Of a DNA stretch of 15,025 nt, positions 1-8,887 are shown piece after piece. Both the position numbers and the translations under genes were made by a program. The stretch spans positions 1 to 15,025 of the forward strand of contig JAQGKN010000473.1 in the NCBI GenBank assembly GCA_028290085.1. Direction: 5' to 3'. Below the pieces are notes generated by a model. It searched no databases. It saw only the letters and a program-made list of their open reading frames with translations, and was not told the origin of the DNA. Origin of the DNA: Hyphomicrobiales bacterium (GTDB taxonomy: Bacteria; Pseudomonadota; Alphaproteobacteria; Rhizobiales; Beijerinckiaceae). Within the stretch, counting starts at the first letter, position 1. The number at the start of each line of letters is the position of its first letter.

Positions 1-1563
1 TATGTCTCGACGCTCGCCTGGGCGCTGAACCGCCAGACACTTATGCTGGTTGTCACAGCCGCGACGCTGGCGCTGACGATCTGGCTCTACACCATCGTGC
101 CCAAGGGCTTTCTGCCCGTGCAGGATACCGGGCTGCTGGCTATGGTGCTGGAAGGCGCGCCGGACGTGTCCTTCACCGAGATGACGCGGCTTCAGAAGCA
201 AGTCGAGGAGGTCGTCTCGCGCGACCCCGATGTTGTCGCCGTCTCGTCCGTGCTGGGCATCGGGCCGCTGAATGCCACACAGAACGCGGGCCGCTTCGCC
301 ATCGTGCTCAAGCGCAAGGAGACGCGCGCCGCCTCCGCCAGCGTGATCGCCGAACGCTTGCGGCTGGCTGCGAGCGGTGTCGCGGGCACGCGCGTTTTCG
401 TGCAGCCGGTGCAGGACGTCCAGATCTCGACGCAGTTCAGCCGCTCGCAATACCAATACACGCTGACGGCGACCGAGCCGGAGACTGTGGCGCTCTGGTC
501 GGGGCGTCTCGCCGACGAGTTGCGCGCCGGCGGCGTGCTGCGCAATGTTGCGCTGGAGACGCAGAACGGCGGTTTGCGGGCATTCCTCGATATCGATCGC
601 GAAACGGCCGGGCGGCTCGGTATCTCCGTGCAGAACATCGATGACACGCTGAATGACGCTTTCGGCCAGCGGCAGATTTCGACCATCTATGCGCAGTCGA
701 ACCAGTACCGCGTCATTCTCGAAGCCGCGCCGCAATATCAGGCGGACCCGTCAACGCTCGACAAACTCTATGTGACATCGTCGAGCGCGATGCCGGTTCC
801 GCTGTCGTCCTTCGCGACGCTCAAGCGCACAACAGCGCCTCTGACCATCGCCCATCAGGATCAGTTTCCAGCCGCGACCATCAGCTTCGACCTGGCGGCA
901 GGTGCCTCGCTGGGCGATGCGGTGGCCGCCGTGCAGCGGGCAGAAACCGCGGTCGGAATGCCGGCGAGCGTGCTCGGCGGGTTTAACGCCGATGCGGCGG
1001 AGTTCGAGAAGTCGCTGGCAACCCAGCCCTGGCTTGTGCTGGCGGCGGTGGTGACGATCTATCTGGTGCTCGGCGTGCTCTATGAGAGCTTCGCGCATCC
1101 GTTCACGATTCTCACGACCCTGCCGTCTGCGGGCGTCGGCGCGCTGATCGCGCTTCTCTTGACAGGACAGGAACTGTCCATTGTCGCGCTGATCGGAATC
1201 ATCCTGCTGATGGGCATCGTCAAGAAGAACGCCATCATGATGATCGACTTCGCGCTGGTGGCAGAGCGCGAGGGACATTCGCCGGAGGAGACGATCATTC
1301 GCGCCTGTCATCTGCGCTTCCGCCCGATCATGATGACGACGCTGGCAGCCCTGCTCGGGGCGCTGCCGCTGGCGCTGGCGTCCGGCACGGGCAGCGAACT
1401 GCGCGTGCCGCTCGGCATCACTATCGTCGGTGGCCTGCTGCTCAGCCAGTTTCTGACGCTTTATACGACGCCGGTGATTTACCTCGCCGTCGAGCGGCTG
1501 CGCGCACGCATTTCGCCGCTTCTACCATCCGAAGTGCCGTTGACCGAAGAGGCTGCGGAGTGA
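1..1563 (+). CDS. RND multidrug efflux transporter, MdtB-like, C-terminal half (5' end outside window)
   Basis: The reading frame is open from base 1, so this is the last 520 residues of a protein that is usually about 1040 long. RND pumps work as inner-membrane trimers that exchange protons for drugs or other toxic compounds and pass them to a periplasmic adaptor and outer-membrane channel. Visible are transmembrane helix 7 (about residues 14-30 of the visible part), the second periplasmic porter/docking loop, then helices 8-12. The helix-10 segment GIVKKNAIMMIDFA has the lysine pair (visible residues 408-409) expected for the proton relay. The segment HLRFRPIMMTTLAALLGALPLAL is typical of the family. 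The stop overlaps a possible GTG start of the next gene, which is a paralogue, as in the MdtB/MdtC heteromeric pump. The exact substrate cannot be read from sequence; family is certain, MdtB assignment is by resemblance and order. Confidence 0.93.
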   Translation, partial: YVSTLAWALNRQTLMLVVTAATLALTIWLYTIVPKGFLPVQDTGLLAMVLEGAPDVSFTEMTRLQKQVEEVVSRDPDVVAVSSVLGIGPLNATQNAGRFAIVLKRKETRAASASVIAERLRLAASGVAGTRVFVQPVQDVQISTQFSRSQYQYTLTATEPETVALWSGRLADELRAGGVLRNVALETQNGGLRAFLDIDRETAGRLGISVQNIDDTLNDAFGQRQISTIYAQSNQYRVILEAAPQYQADPSTLDKLYVTSSSAMPVPLSSFATLKRTTAPLTIAHQDQFPAATISFDLAAGASLGDAVAAVQRAETAVGMPASVLGGFNADAAEFEKSLATQPWLVLAAVVTIYLVLGVLYESFAHPFTILTTLPSAGVGALIALLLTGQELSIVALIGIILLMGIVKKNAIMMIDFALVAEREGHSPEETIIRACHLRFRPIMMTTLAALLGALPLALASGTGSELRVPLGITIVGGLLLSQFLTLYTTPVIYLAVERLRARISPLLPSEVPLTEEAAE

Positions 1564-1592
1564 GCGGGCGCGCGCGGGACATCGCGAGCCGC

Positions 1593-4500
1593 ATGAGTTT
1601 CTCCGAACTCTCGATCCGCCGTCCCGTCGGCGTGATCCTGCTTTCCATCGGCCTGCTGCTGCTCGGCGGCGTCGCCTATAGCTTCCTTCCTGTGGCAAGC
1701 ATACCGACCGTGGAATTCCCGGCCATTCGCGTGTCGGCCTCGCGTCCCGGCGCCGATCCGCAGACCATGGCGGCTACCGTCGCCGCGCCGCTGGAGCGGG
1801 CGCTCGGCGGTATTCCCGGTGTCAACGAGCTGACGTCGCAAAGCTCGCTCGGTTCGACCTCGATCTCGATCCAGTTCGATCTCTCGCGCAAGATCGACTC
1901 GGCCGCGCGCGACGTTCAGGCGGCGCTGAATGCAGCGGTGCCGGATTTGCCGGGCGACATGCCGTCGCTGCCGCAGTTCCGCAAGATGAACCCCGCGTCG
2001 CAGCCGGTTCTGATCCTCGCGCTGACCTCGCAAACGCTGACGACGTCGGCCATCTACGATGCCGCCGACACGATCATCGCGCAGCGCCTGTCGCAGGTCG
2101 AGGGCGTCGCGGAGGTGTCGGTCAATGGCGCGGAGCAGCCTGCCATTCGCGTGCGGATCGACCCGACGCGGCTTGCCAATATGGGCATCGGGCTCGATGC
2201 CGTGCGCACCGCCATTCTCAACGCCAATGCGCAAACGCCCGTCGGTTCTTTCGAAGGCGCGACACAGAGCCAGTCGATTGGTGTGAACGATCAGCTGACG
2301 CTTCCCGCCGAATACGAGAAGCTTGTCGTGCGCTCCACCAATGGCGTCATCGTCCAACTGGGCGATGTCGCGGAGGTCGTGCGCGGCGTGCGCAACACGC
2401 GCGCGGCAGGCTGGTTCGATCACCGCCCGGCGGTCATCCTGAACGTCACGAAACTGCCCAACGCCAATGTCATCGAAACGGTCGATGGCGTGAAGGCGCA
2501 ACTGCCTTTGCTCAACCGCCTGCTGCCAGCCGGCATCGATATCCACGTCATGTCCGACCGCACGGAAGCGATCCGCGCGTCGGTGGCCGACATCAAGCAC
2601 ACGCTCGCCATTTCCATCGGTCTCGTGATGCTCGTCGTGTTCCTCTTCCTGCGTCGCGCCGCCCCGACGCTGGCGGCGGGCGTCACCGTGCCCCTCGCAC
2701 TCGCCGGCACGTTCGCTGCCATGTGGGTCGCGCGTTACTCGGTCGACAATCTCTCACTCATGGCTTTGACGATCTCGGTGGGTTTCGTGGTCGATGATGC
2801 CATCGTCATGATCGAGAATGTACACCGGAACCGCGAGGCCGGGATGGGGCGCATCGCAGCTGCGATCGCAGGCGCGAAGCAGATTTCCTTCACAGTGATT
2901 TCGATCAGCCTCTCGCTGGTCGCCGCTTTCATCCCCCTGCTCTTCCTGCCGGGGATCGTCGGGCGGCTCTTCCGCGAATTCTCGATGACGCTCGTCTTCG
3001 CCATCGCGGTTTCCACCATCGTGTCCCTGAGTGTGACGCCGATGATCTGTGCGCATTTTGTGCGCGACGAGACGGGCCGCAAGACCTGGCTCGACCGCGC
3101 GGTGGAGGGTGTCCTTTCGCGGTTCGTGCGTTTCTATGCGCGCACGCTGGAGGGCGCGCTGAATTACCCCTGGTTCATGCTGTTCGTGCTTGTGCTCACC
3201 ATTGCCCTCACCGTGCAATTGTTCCGGCAGACGCCGAAGGGTTTCGTGCCGCAAGACGATTCCGGGCTGCTGTTCGGCTTCGCGGAAGCGTCGCCCGATG
3301 TGTCCTTCCCGGCCATGATGGGGTTGCAGCAATCGGCGACCGATATCATCGCCGACGATCCCGCCGTGCAGTCGATCGCCTCCTTTGTCGGCAATGGATC
3401 GTCGGTCTATCAGGGGCGCATGTATGTGGTGCTGAAGCCGCCGCCCGCGCGCAGGGAAACCGCTTTCGCCGTGATAGCGCGTATTCGCCTCAAGCTTGCA
3501 AATGTGGCTGGCATTCAGATTTATCTGTCTCCCGTCGGCGATCTGCGCGGCGGCGCGCGGCAGGGCAAGTCGCGGCTCCAGTACAGTCTCTACGGGCCTG
3601 ATTTCAACGAGCTGGACCGATGGGCGCGCGTTGTAACCGCGCGGCTGAAGACTCTGCCGCAACTCGTCGATGTTTCGTCCGACCGCAACGCGCAGGGCTT
3701 GCAGGCGACTATCGTCGTGGACCGCCCCGTCGCCGCGCGGCTCGGCGTCTCCATGCAGAATGTCGACGCGGCGTTGAACAATGCCTTCGGCCAGGCGCAG
3801 GTGTCGACGATCTACGCTGCCCGCAATCAATATCGCGTGGTGCTGGAAACGCCGCCCGCGCGCAGCCGCGACCCCAGCGACCTGAACGGGCTCTATGTCA
3901 CGGGCGCCGCTGGCGCGCAGATTCCGCTGGCCGCTGTTGCGCGGGTCGAACGCGGGTCCGCGCCGCTGACGATCAATCATCAGGGGCAGTTTCCCTCGAT
4001 CACGATCACCTACGACGCCGCGCTGAACGTCGCGGAAGAAACCGCCAATAATATGCTGGAAGCAGCAATTGCCGATCTGCACCTGCCCGAGACCGTGCAT
4101 GGCGAATTTGCGGGTGACGCGAAATCCTCGCAGGAAAGTTCAAGCGGGCAGGGGCCTCTGCTCCTTGTCGCTCTGCTGGCGGTCTACATCATCCTCGGCG
4201 TGCTCTACGAGAGCCTCATCCACCCGCTGACGATCATCTCGACCCTGCCCTCGGCGTGCCTGGGCGCGTTGCTCGCGCTGAACGTCATGGGCATGGATCT
4301 CAACATCATCGGCCTGATCGGGCTCATCCTGCTGATCGGCCTCGTCAAGAAAAACGGCATCATGCTCGTCGACTTCGCCATCGTCGCGGAGCGGCAGTCG
4401 GGACTCGATGCGCGCGAAGCGATCCGCCGTGCGGCCATCGAACGCTTCCGCCCCATCCTGATGACGACACTGGCTGCGCTGTTCGGCGCGCTCCCGTTGG

Positions 4501-4676
4501 CCTTGGGCACGGGGCCTGGATCAGAACTGCGCCGTCCGCTGGGCATCGCCATTGTCGGCGGCCTCCTTCTGTCACAGGCGCTGACGCTCTACACGACGCC
4601 AGCTATTTTCCTGTTGCTCGACAAGCTACGCCGGCGGTCACGCAAATTGGCAGTGCCTGACCTGACACCCAGCTGA
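1593..4676 (+). CDS. RND multidrug efflux transporter, MdtC-like, complete
   Basis: This is a complete inner-membrane RND pump subunit of 1027 residues, the family's normal length. It begins with MSFSELSIRRPVGVILLS, which lines up with the MdtC start, so ATG 1593 is preferred. A GTG at 1560 overlapping the previous stop (GTGA) would add 11 residues, has a purine-rich AGAGG upstream, and would give translational coupling. Two repeats of six helices each carry a large periplasmic loop. The helix-4 proton-relay aspartates are in FVVDDAIVMIENV (D401, D402), and the helix-10 lysines are K919-K920 in GLVKKNGIMLVDFA. The C-terminal half closely resembles the preceding gene product, so the two are paralogues. 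Together they probably form a mixed trimer fed by an adaptor encoded upstream of the window. No regulator is visible here. Confidence 0.95.
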   Translation: MSFSELSIRRPVGVILLSIGLLLLGGVAYSFLPVASIPTVEFPAIRVSASRPGADPQTMAATVAAPLERALGGIPGVNELTSQSSLGSTSISIQFDLSRKIDSAARDVQAALNAAVPDLPGDMPSLPQFRKMNPASQPVLILALTSQTLTTSAIYDAADTIIAQRLSQVEGVAEVSVNGAEQPAIRVRIDPTRLANMGIGLDAVRTAILNANAQTPVGSFEGATQSQSIGVNDQLTLPAEYEKLVVRSTNGVIVQLGDVAEVVRGVRNTRAAGWFDHRPAVILNVTKLPNANVIETVDGVKAQLPLLNRLLPAGIDIHVMSDRTEAIRASVADIKHTLAISIGLVMLVVFLFLRRAAPTLAAGVTVPLALAGTFAAMWVARYSVDNLSLMALTISVGFVVDDAIVMIENVHRNREAGMGRIAAAIAGAKQISFTVISISLSLVAAFIPLLFLPGIVGRLFREFSMTLVFAIAVSTIVSLSVTPMICAHFVRDETGRKTWLDRAVEGVLSRFVRFYARTLEGALNYPWFMLFVLVLTIALTVQLFRQTPKGFVPQDDSGLLFGFAEASPDVSFPAMMGLQQSATDIIADDPAVQSIASFVGNGSSVYQGRMYVVLKPPPARRETAFAVIARIRLKLANVAGIQIYLSPVGDLRGGARQGKSRLQYSLYGPDFNELDRWARVVTARLKTLPQLVDVSSDRNAQGLQATIVVDRPVAARLGVSMQNVDAALNNAFGQAQVSTIYAARNQYRVVLETPPARSRDPSDLNGLYVTGAAGAQIPLAAVARVERGSAPLTINHQGQFPSITITYDAALNVAEETANNMLEAAIADLHLPETVHGEFAGDAKSSQESSSGQGPLLLVALLAVYIILGVLYESLIHPLTIISTLPSACLGALLALNVMGMDLNIIGLIGLILLIGLVKKNGIMLVDFAIVAERQSGLDAREAIRRAAIERFRPILMTTLAALFGALPLALGTGPGSELRRPLGIAIVGGLLLSQALTLYTTPAIFLLLDKLRRRSRKLAVPDLTPS

Positions 4677-4990
4677 TTGCGCGTCCTCTCGCGAATGCCG
4701 TGGCTCAGCTCCGGCGCAGCGCAGGGCATGCGCTATGCGAAACGGCTCAGGATTCGCATTTTGCATAGCAGTCCTGATTTTCGTCCAGCATGATCGACCC
4801 TGGGGGAGGACATCTACGCAGGGATGCGGAGCATGGTCACACTCCGCGCCAGACTGGCCCTCGCTGCCGAGAAGCCCCTCGCACACATATGCCATGGAAT
4901 AGGCGCCGCCTTCGGGCGGGCTGCCGGCTGCTGCGCAGGGACGCTCCGCCATCCGCCTGGATTTGTGCCGACCCAAGGAAGGCCGCCTCG
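4677..4990. other. intergenic gap between RND operon and DUF937 pseudogene
   Basis: These 314 bases hold no convincing gene; the open frames in it lack a family match. The left part has an inverted repeat (4732-4769, listed separately) that may end or regulate the RND transcript. The right part should contain the promoter of the DUF937 gene, but no clear -35/-10 pair stands out. The only clear signal is the ribosome binding site AAGGAAGG at 4975-4982, eight bases before ATG 4991. Confidence 0.6.
4732..4769. repeat. inverted repeat downstream of the RND genes
   Basis: GCTATGC plus GAAA (4732-4742) pairs with TTTT plus GCATAGC (4759-4769), giving an 11-base-pair stem with one G-T pair and a 16-base loop. 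A second, mutually exclusive stem is possible inside it: GCGAA (4737-4741) with TTCGC (4753-4757). There is no strong T-run behind it, so a classical terminator is only one option; a protein-binding operator or mRNA 3'-end stabiliser would also fit. Confidence 0.5.
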
Positions 4991-6152
4991 ATGAGCATCA
5001 ACCTGGTTTCCCTGGTCACCCAGTTTCTGACGCCCGACATGATCGACAAGATCGCCGTCGCTTTGGGAGCGAGCAATTCGACAGTCGGCAAGGCGCTCAG
5101 TGCGGCCGTTCCCAGCTTGCTTGGCGGCCTCGCCGGTGTGGCATCGACGCCAGAGGGCTCCCGGCGGTTGCTCGACGCCGTCGATCAGCAAAAGGCCGTC
5201 GGGCCGGAAAGCCTATTGGGCATGATCGGCGGGGCAGGGCATCAAGGGGTCGTCAACAATGGCAGCAATCTGCTGTCTTCATTGCTGGGCGGGACTGTCG
5301 TTTCATCGCTTGGGGCCGCCCTGAGCAAGTTTGCCGGGCTGGGCGGCAGCTCCGGGACCTCGCTTCTGGGGTTGCTGACACCGCTCGTGATGGGGTTCTC
5401 GGCAGGGAGACGGCGGCAAGCGGACTGGATGCATCCGGACTGTCGCAACTTCTGACGTCGCAGAAGGCCAATGTCGCCGCTGCCATGCCTGCGGGGTTTG
5501 CCGACCTTCTCAAAGGAGCGGGCCTGCTCGACCGGCTTGGCATCGTCTCTACCGGAACGAGTAGCCCGGATCGTCCCGCCGTCCCGCCGGCTGGAAGGCC
5601 CCGGGTTGCCACGGCGGGCCCGCCCGGAATGCCTTCGTGGGTCCGTTGGGCGATCCCGCTCCTCGTCCTGGCCCTCCTCGGTTGGTGGTACCTGGGACAG
5701 CGGGCGACAAATCTCACCGAGGCCACACGGGAACCAGCGCAAACGACGCGGCCGATTCCAGCTCCAGCCGATCAGGCGGCTCGCGCGCCTGAGCCTGTGC
5801 CTCCCGTCGCGCAGAACCTGACGGTCGGCGGCGTCGATCTGGGCGATACGGCCAGGTCGACGTTGAACAGCTTGCAGCAATCCCTGTCGGGCGTGCGGAT
5901 CCTGCCTCCGCCACGGCGGCGCTTCCACGGTTGGGGGATGCAACAGACAAACTCAATCAGGTCAGCAGCCTCGCCAGCCAGCTACCCCCTGACGGCAAGA
6001 GTGCACTGGCCGCGGTGATCGCCGCGTCACGTCCCTCAATCGACGCACTCTTTGCGAGGGTGCTGGCGGCGCCCAGCGTTGCTGACGTCGTGCGGACACC
6101 CATCGATGGCATCAAGACCAAGCTTGACGCCATCGCGGCGCTGCGCGGCTGA
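4991..6152 (+). pseudogene. DUF937 (YidB-like) protein, disrupted by two one-base frameshifts
   Basis: The start ATG 4991 has a strong site AAGGAAGG eight bases upstream. The N-terminal DUF937 domain (MSINLVSLVTQFLTPDMIDK, then glycine/leucine-rich repeats with AAVPSLLGGLAGVAS) runs in one frame to about 5391. The protein then continues in a second frame (LGRETAASGLDASGLSQLL), including a membrane segment at 5638-5697 and a proline/alanine-rich linker. From about 5892 it continues in a third frame (DPASATAALPRLGDATDKL) to the stop at 6150-6152. Each switch fits the loss of one base: the first in the G-run at 5392-5395, the second around 5889-5896. Read as it stands, translation ends at 5455 after 154 residues. 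The restored protein would be about 387 residues. Its function is unknown. Decay or sequencing error are both possible; that all three pieces are otherwise intact favours a very recent event or an error. Confidence 0.85.
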
Positions 6153-6161
6153 GGATACAGC

Positions 6162-6190
6162 TTTGCCGGCAGGTTCGTCCTGCCGGCAAA
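6162..6190. terminator. bidirectional hairpin between convergent genes
   Basis: A perfect 12-base-pair inverted repeat, TTTGCCGGCAGG (6162-6173) and CCTGCCGGCAAA (6179-6190), has the five-base loop TTCGT. It sits between the DUF937 stop (6152) and the stop of the opposing TadG-like gene (6208). There is only a short T-tract on each side, but position and strength suggest termination in both directions. Confidence 0.7.
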
Positions 6191-6207
6191 CTGGTGAAAA
6201 TGTCCGC

Positions 6208-7527
6208 CTATCGCGACAGGCGCATCTGCGCCAGCAAGGCGCCAATTTGCGAAAAAACGCCCGCGAGTTGCGATGACGAGGTCACCATATAAAACTTGCT
6301 GGCGCTCGACGCGCAATATTGCAGGATCGAGGATGTCGGCTCGCTGGCCGTGTTGATTTGAAGGGAATAGACCAGAACACCGGCCGCTTTGCTATTGTCG
6401 CATGCGATCACCTGACGGGCGTCGATTGAGGCGGGCGATGTATACCACCGGTCGTCGGTATTCTGCCCGTCCGAAAGCAGAATGATGATCTTTACGTATT
6501 GATAGTTCGGATCTTCCGCTGGCGGCGCCGGGTATGGACCACCGCCCACGAGTGACATCCATGCGTGAGCGAGCCCGATAGCCTGATTGGTGTTGCCGCC
6601 TGCGGTCATTTTGCTGGCCGCGCTGGTCAAGGTGGTCCAGTTGTTCGTGAGCGGGATCGCCTGCAGCGGGCATGGGCTGTATTGCTCGGCGGCGAAAAGG
6701 GTTGCCGAATTGCCTTGCGTCGGCGGTGTAACGTTGGCGTCGTAATTGGCGCTATTCGGGCCGCTCGAATTGCCTCTGTCCGTCACGCACCCGTTCCAAC
6801 TGCTGTGACTGTCGGGCTGCCATTTTCTGCCATTAGCGATGCAATTGCTTTTCGTCTTGTTGCCGCCGCTGCAGGAGCCGTTCACCGCGTCCCAGTCCGT
6901 CCAGTCGATCCAGTTCTGGAGGTAGCTGCTTGCGCCGACATTCACATCGACATTGAACGGGATGAGCGAAACATAGGCGTCTTCCGCAGTCGTCGTCGCA
7001 GCCTGAAGCTGATTCAAAAGGCTGATCGTTGCACTCTGCAGTGCTGTTATTTTTCCGGACTGACCCATGGAGCCGGTGTTGTCCAGTGCGAGGGCGACAC
7101 GCAAGCGGGCACCGCTCGCCAGGCTCACCGTGCTCGCATCACCGAGTTGCACAGTCGGTATTCTGAAGGTGCTCATGAACATCGTCTGCATGGTCGCCGA
7201 GACGGTCACGGTCAGCGTGGGACTGGCTCCTCCGGTGTAGGTCGGGACCAGGGATATGTTGCTCACATAGGGTTTGCTGAACAGGGCGGTGAAATATGTC
7301 TGCGCCTGGGTCTGCAGGTCGGTGCTGCTGGATTGGGCAGCCGTGCTGGCGAGTGCCAGCGCCGTTGCGTCGAGCGCGGATTGCAGTTCGGATTTGACTG
7401 TATTCGCACGGCTGTAATCGACGGCGGCACCGATCATCGACAGCATCGGTACGAAAGCGAGCGCAAAAATCGTCGCAACATTGGCTTTGTCATCGCAGAA
7501 GAGTTTTGTGATCGAGGATCCATACAT
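6208..7527 (-). CDS. TadG-like protein with von Willebrand factor A domain
   Basis: This 439-residue protein resembles TadG/TadE-type proteins of Flp-pilus systems. Residues 12-40 (DDKANVATIFALAFVPMLSM, then GAAVDYSRA) are the typical Tad N-terminal segment with a single membrane helix; the rest should lie outside the membrane. The VWA domain starts near residue 141 with ALALDNTGSM, a metal-site motif (D149, T151, S153) in which Thr replaces the first Ser of DxSxS, common in this family. The second metal-site loop is ILLSDGQNT in the C-terminal third. Between them lies a Cys/Gly/Asn-rich insert (CSGGNKTKSNC and WNGCVTD), perhaps with disulfides. ATG 7527 is chosen because it places the Tad segment at the N-terminus; an upstream TTG at 7605 is open but adds residues unlike the family. 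No other tad genes are visible, so a pilus role is not certain; surface adhesion is a reasonable alternative. Confidence 0.88.
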   Translation of the reverse strand: MYGSSITKLFCDDKANVATIFALAFVPMLSMIGAAVDYSRANTVKSELQSALDATALALASTAAQSSSTDLQTQAQTYFTALFSKPYVSNISLVPTYTGGASPTLTVTVSATMQTMFMSTFRIPTVQLGDASTVSLASGARLRVALALDNTGSMGQSGKITALQSATISLLNQLQAATTTAEDAYVSLIPFNVDVNVGASSYLQNWIDWTDWDAVNGSCSGGNKTKSNCIANGRKWQPDSHSSWNGCVTDRGNSSGPNSANYDANVTPPTQGNSATLFAAEQYSPCPLQAIPLTNNWTTLTSAASKMTAGGNTNQAIGLAHAWMSLVGGGPYPAPPAEDPNYQYVKIIILLSDGQNTDDRWYTSPASIDARQVIACDNSKAAGVLVYSLQINTASEPTSSILQYCASSASKFYMVTSSSQLAGVFSQIGALLAQMRLSR

Positions 7528-7857
7528 GCATTGGCTCGCCGACTTGCGCCCTGACGAGATGCATTTGCTGTCCTGAAGATAAACTTGGTCTTTAAGCCAA
7601 ACCAAAATGGGCGAATAATATTTAATTGAGATCCGTAAATACTTTTAATTCCTCATTATCTGCAGGGATTTAACGCTTGTTTAGTCATGAAATAACGAAA
7701 CTGTATAGCGCCAACGTGCTGCCTTCGGGCGCTTTGGGAGCGCTCTCGGCCGCGCATCCGATGCACCGGCAATAGGCAGTTTGGTCTGCTTGACGTGCCA
7801 AGAGCGCCCATTAGAAGTGGAGCCCCAAGAACATACAAATGCTACGGGGGAAAATCG
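7528..7857. other. AT-rich divergent intergenic region
   Basis: These 330 bases separate two divergent genes. The part 7590-7700 is much richer in A and T than the rest of the window and probably carries the promoter of the TadG-like gene. A CtrA-like box lies at 7670-7684. Nothing gene-like is visible. The right side (7700-7857) is GC-rich and should carry the promoter of the Tat-exported hydrolase, but no clear -35/-10 was found. Confidence 0.55.
7670..7684 (+). promoter_or_regulatory. possible CtrA-binding box (TTAA-N7-TTAG)
   Basis: TTAA at 7670-7673 and TTAG at 7681-7684 are seven bases apart, matching seven of the eight fixed bases of the alphaproteobacterial CtrA consensus TTAA-N7-TTAA. 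It is about 145 bases upstream of the TadG-like start. CtrA controls Flp pilus genes in Caulobacter, which makes the position sensible. The region is AT-rich, so a chance match is quite possible. Confidence 0.3.
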
Positions 7858-8829
7858 ATGTTGCAACGCCGGACATTGCTCACCGGGTCTGCCATGGCAG
7901 CCGCCGCCGTCGCCACCGGATTGCCGGAGGCACAAGCTGCCGAAGAGGCGATCTGGAGTGCCGAATACACGGCCACCAAAGCGCCCGGCGTCAATCTCGC
8001 GATCTATCGCAAGCGCGTGGGCGCGCCCGATGGCAAGCCGCGTCCGATCCTGTTCTTCGTCCATGGTTCGTCCGCTTCTGGCCGGCCCACCTACGACCTC
8101 ACCATCCCGGGGCGCGACGATATTTCGATGATGAATGTCGCGGCGCGCTGGGGCTACGACGTCTGGACCATGGACCACGAAGGCTATGGCAAGTCGTCGC
8201 GCACGTCGGGCAATTCCAACATTGCGAGCGGCGTCGAAGACCTCAAGGCTGCGTCCGACATCATCCAGCGCGAGACGGGCGAAACCCGCATGCACATGAT
8301 GGGCGAAAGCTCCGGTGCGCTGCGCGTCGGCGCGTTTGCCATGCAATACCCTGACAGGGTTGGGCGCCTCGTTCTGCAGGCCTTCACCTATACGGGCGCT
8401 GGCTCCGGCACCCTCAACAAGCGCGCCGAGCAGGCGGAGTTCTATCGCACGCATAATCGCCGTCCGCGCGACGCAGGCATGTTGAACAGCATCTTCACGC
8501 GCGACAAGCCGGACACGACCGACCAGGACGTGATCGACGCTTTCATCAAGGCCGAACTGCCCTTCGGCGACAGTGTCCCGGCCGGTACCTACATGGACAT
8601 GACGATCAACCTGCCGCTCGTGCACCCGGATCGCGTCACGGCGCCCGTGTTGCTGATCAGCGGCCAGTATGACGGCATCGCCTCGATGGACGACATCTGC
8701 GACTTCTTCAAGAAGCTCCCGACGGGTGACAAGCAGTTGACGATCGTTCCGGGCGCCGCGCATACGCTCGTCAGCAGCAAGCAGCGCTTTGCGTTCTGGC
8801 GCATCATGAAGTCCTGGCTCGAGGGCTGA
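7858..8829 (+). CDS. alpha/beta hydrolase with Tat-type signal peptide
   Basis: A 323-residue protein. ATG 7858 is preceded by a purine-rich site (CGGGGGAAAA) and begins MLQRRTLLTGSAMAAAAVA, a twin-arginine signal followed by a hydrophobic stretch and an Ala-rich cleavage region (EAQAAE, about residue 27). The mature enzyme should therefore be folded in the cytoplasm and exported to the periplasm. The alpha/beta hydrolase fold shows the oxyanion-hole HG (residues 69-70, FFVHGSSASG), nucleophile S151 in GESSG, likely acid D272 (SGQYDG) and H302 (PGAAHTLVSS), a complete triad. Substrate is not readable; esters or lactones are typical. An upstream ATG at 7795 would bury the signal and is rejected. 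The gene stands alone, convergent with the next one. Confidence 0.9.
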   Translation: MLQRRTLLTGSAMAAAAVATGLPEAQAAEEAIWSAEYTATKAPGVNLAIYRKRVGAPDGKPRPILFFVHGSSASGRPTYDLTIPGRDDISMMNVAARWGYDVWTMDHEGYGKSSRTSGNSNIASGVEDLKAASDIIQRETGETRMHMMGESSGALRVGAFAMQYPDRVGRLVLQAFTYTGAGSGTLNKRAEQAEFYRTHNRRPRDAGMLNSIFTRDKPDTTDQDVIDAFIKAELPFGDSVPAGTYMDMTINLPLVHPDRVTAPVLLISGQYDGIASMDDICDFFKKLPTGDKQLTIVPGAAHTLVSSKQRFAFWRIMKSWLEG

Positions 8830-8849
8830 CCGAAACCTGACGACGACCC

Positions 8850-8875
8850 CGCCGACGCGCCTTTGCGGCGTGGCG
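8850..8875. terminator. possible weak hairpin between convergent genes
   Basis: CGCC (8850-8853) and ACGC (8855-8858) can pair with GGCG (8872-8875) and GCGT (8868-8871), leaving one bulged G and a nine-base loop. It lies in the 58-base gap between two convergent stop codons. There is no T-run, so the call rests mainly on position. Confidence 0.3.
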
Positions 8876-8887
8876 CTGGGACACGTT

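Noticed and set aside
1479..2600. Minus-strand frame of 373 codons across the RND gene junction
   Set aside because: It is the antisense of two clear genes and crosses their junction, with no recognisable domain.
2754..4100. Long open frame on the minus strand (448 codons) inside the MdtC-like gene
   Set aside because: It mirrors the codon pattern of a clear RND gene, is rich in His/Arg/Asp as expected of an antisense high-GC frame, and resembles no family.
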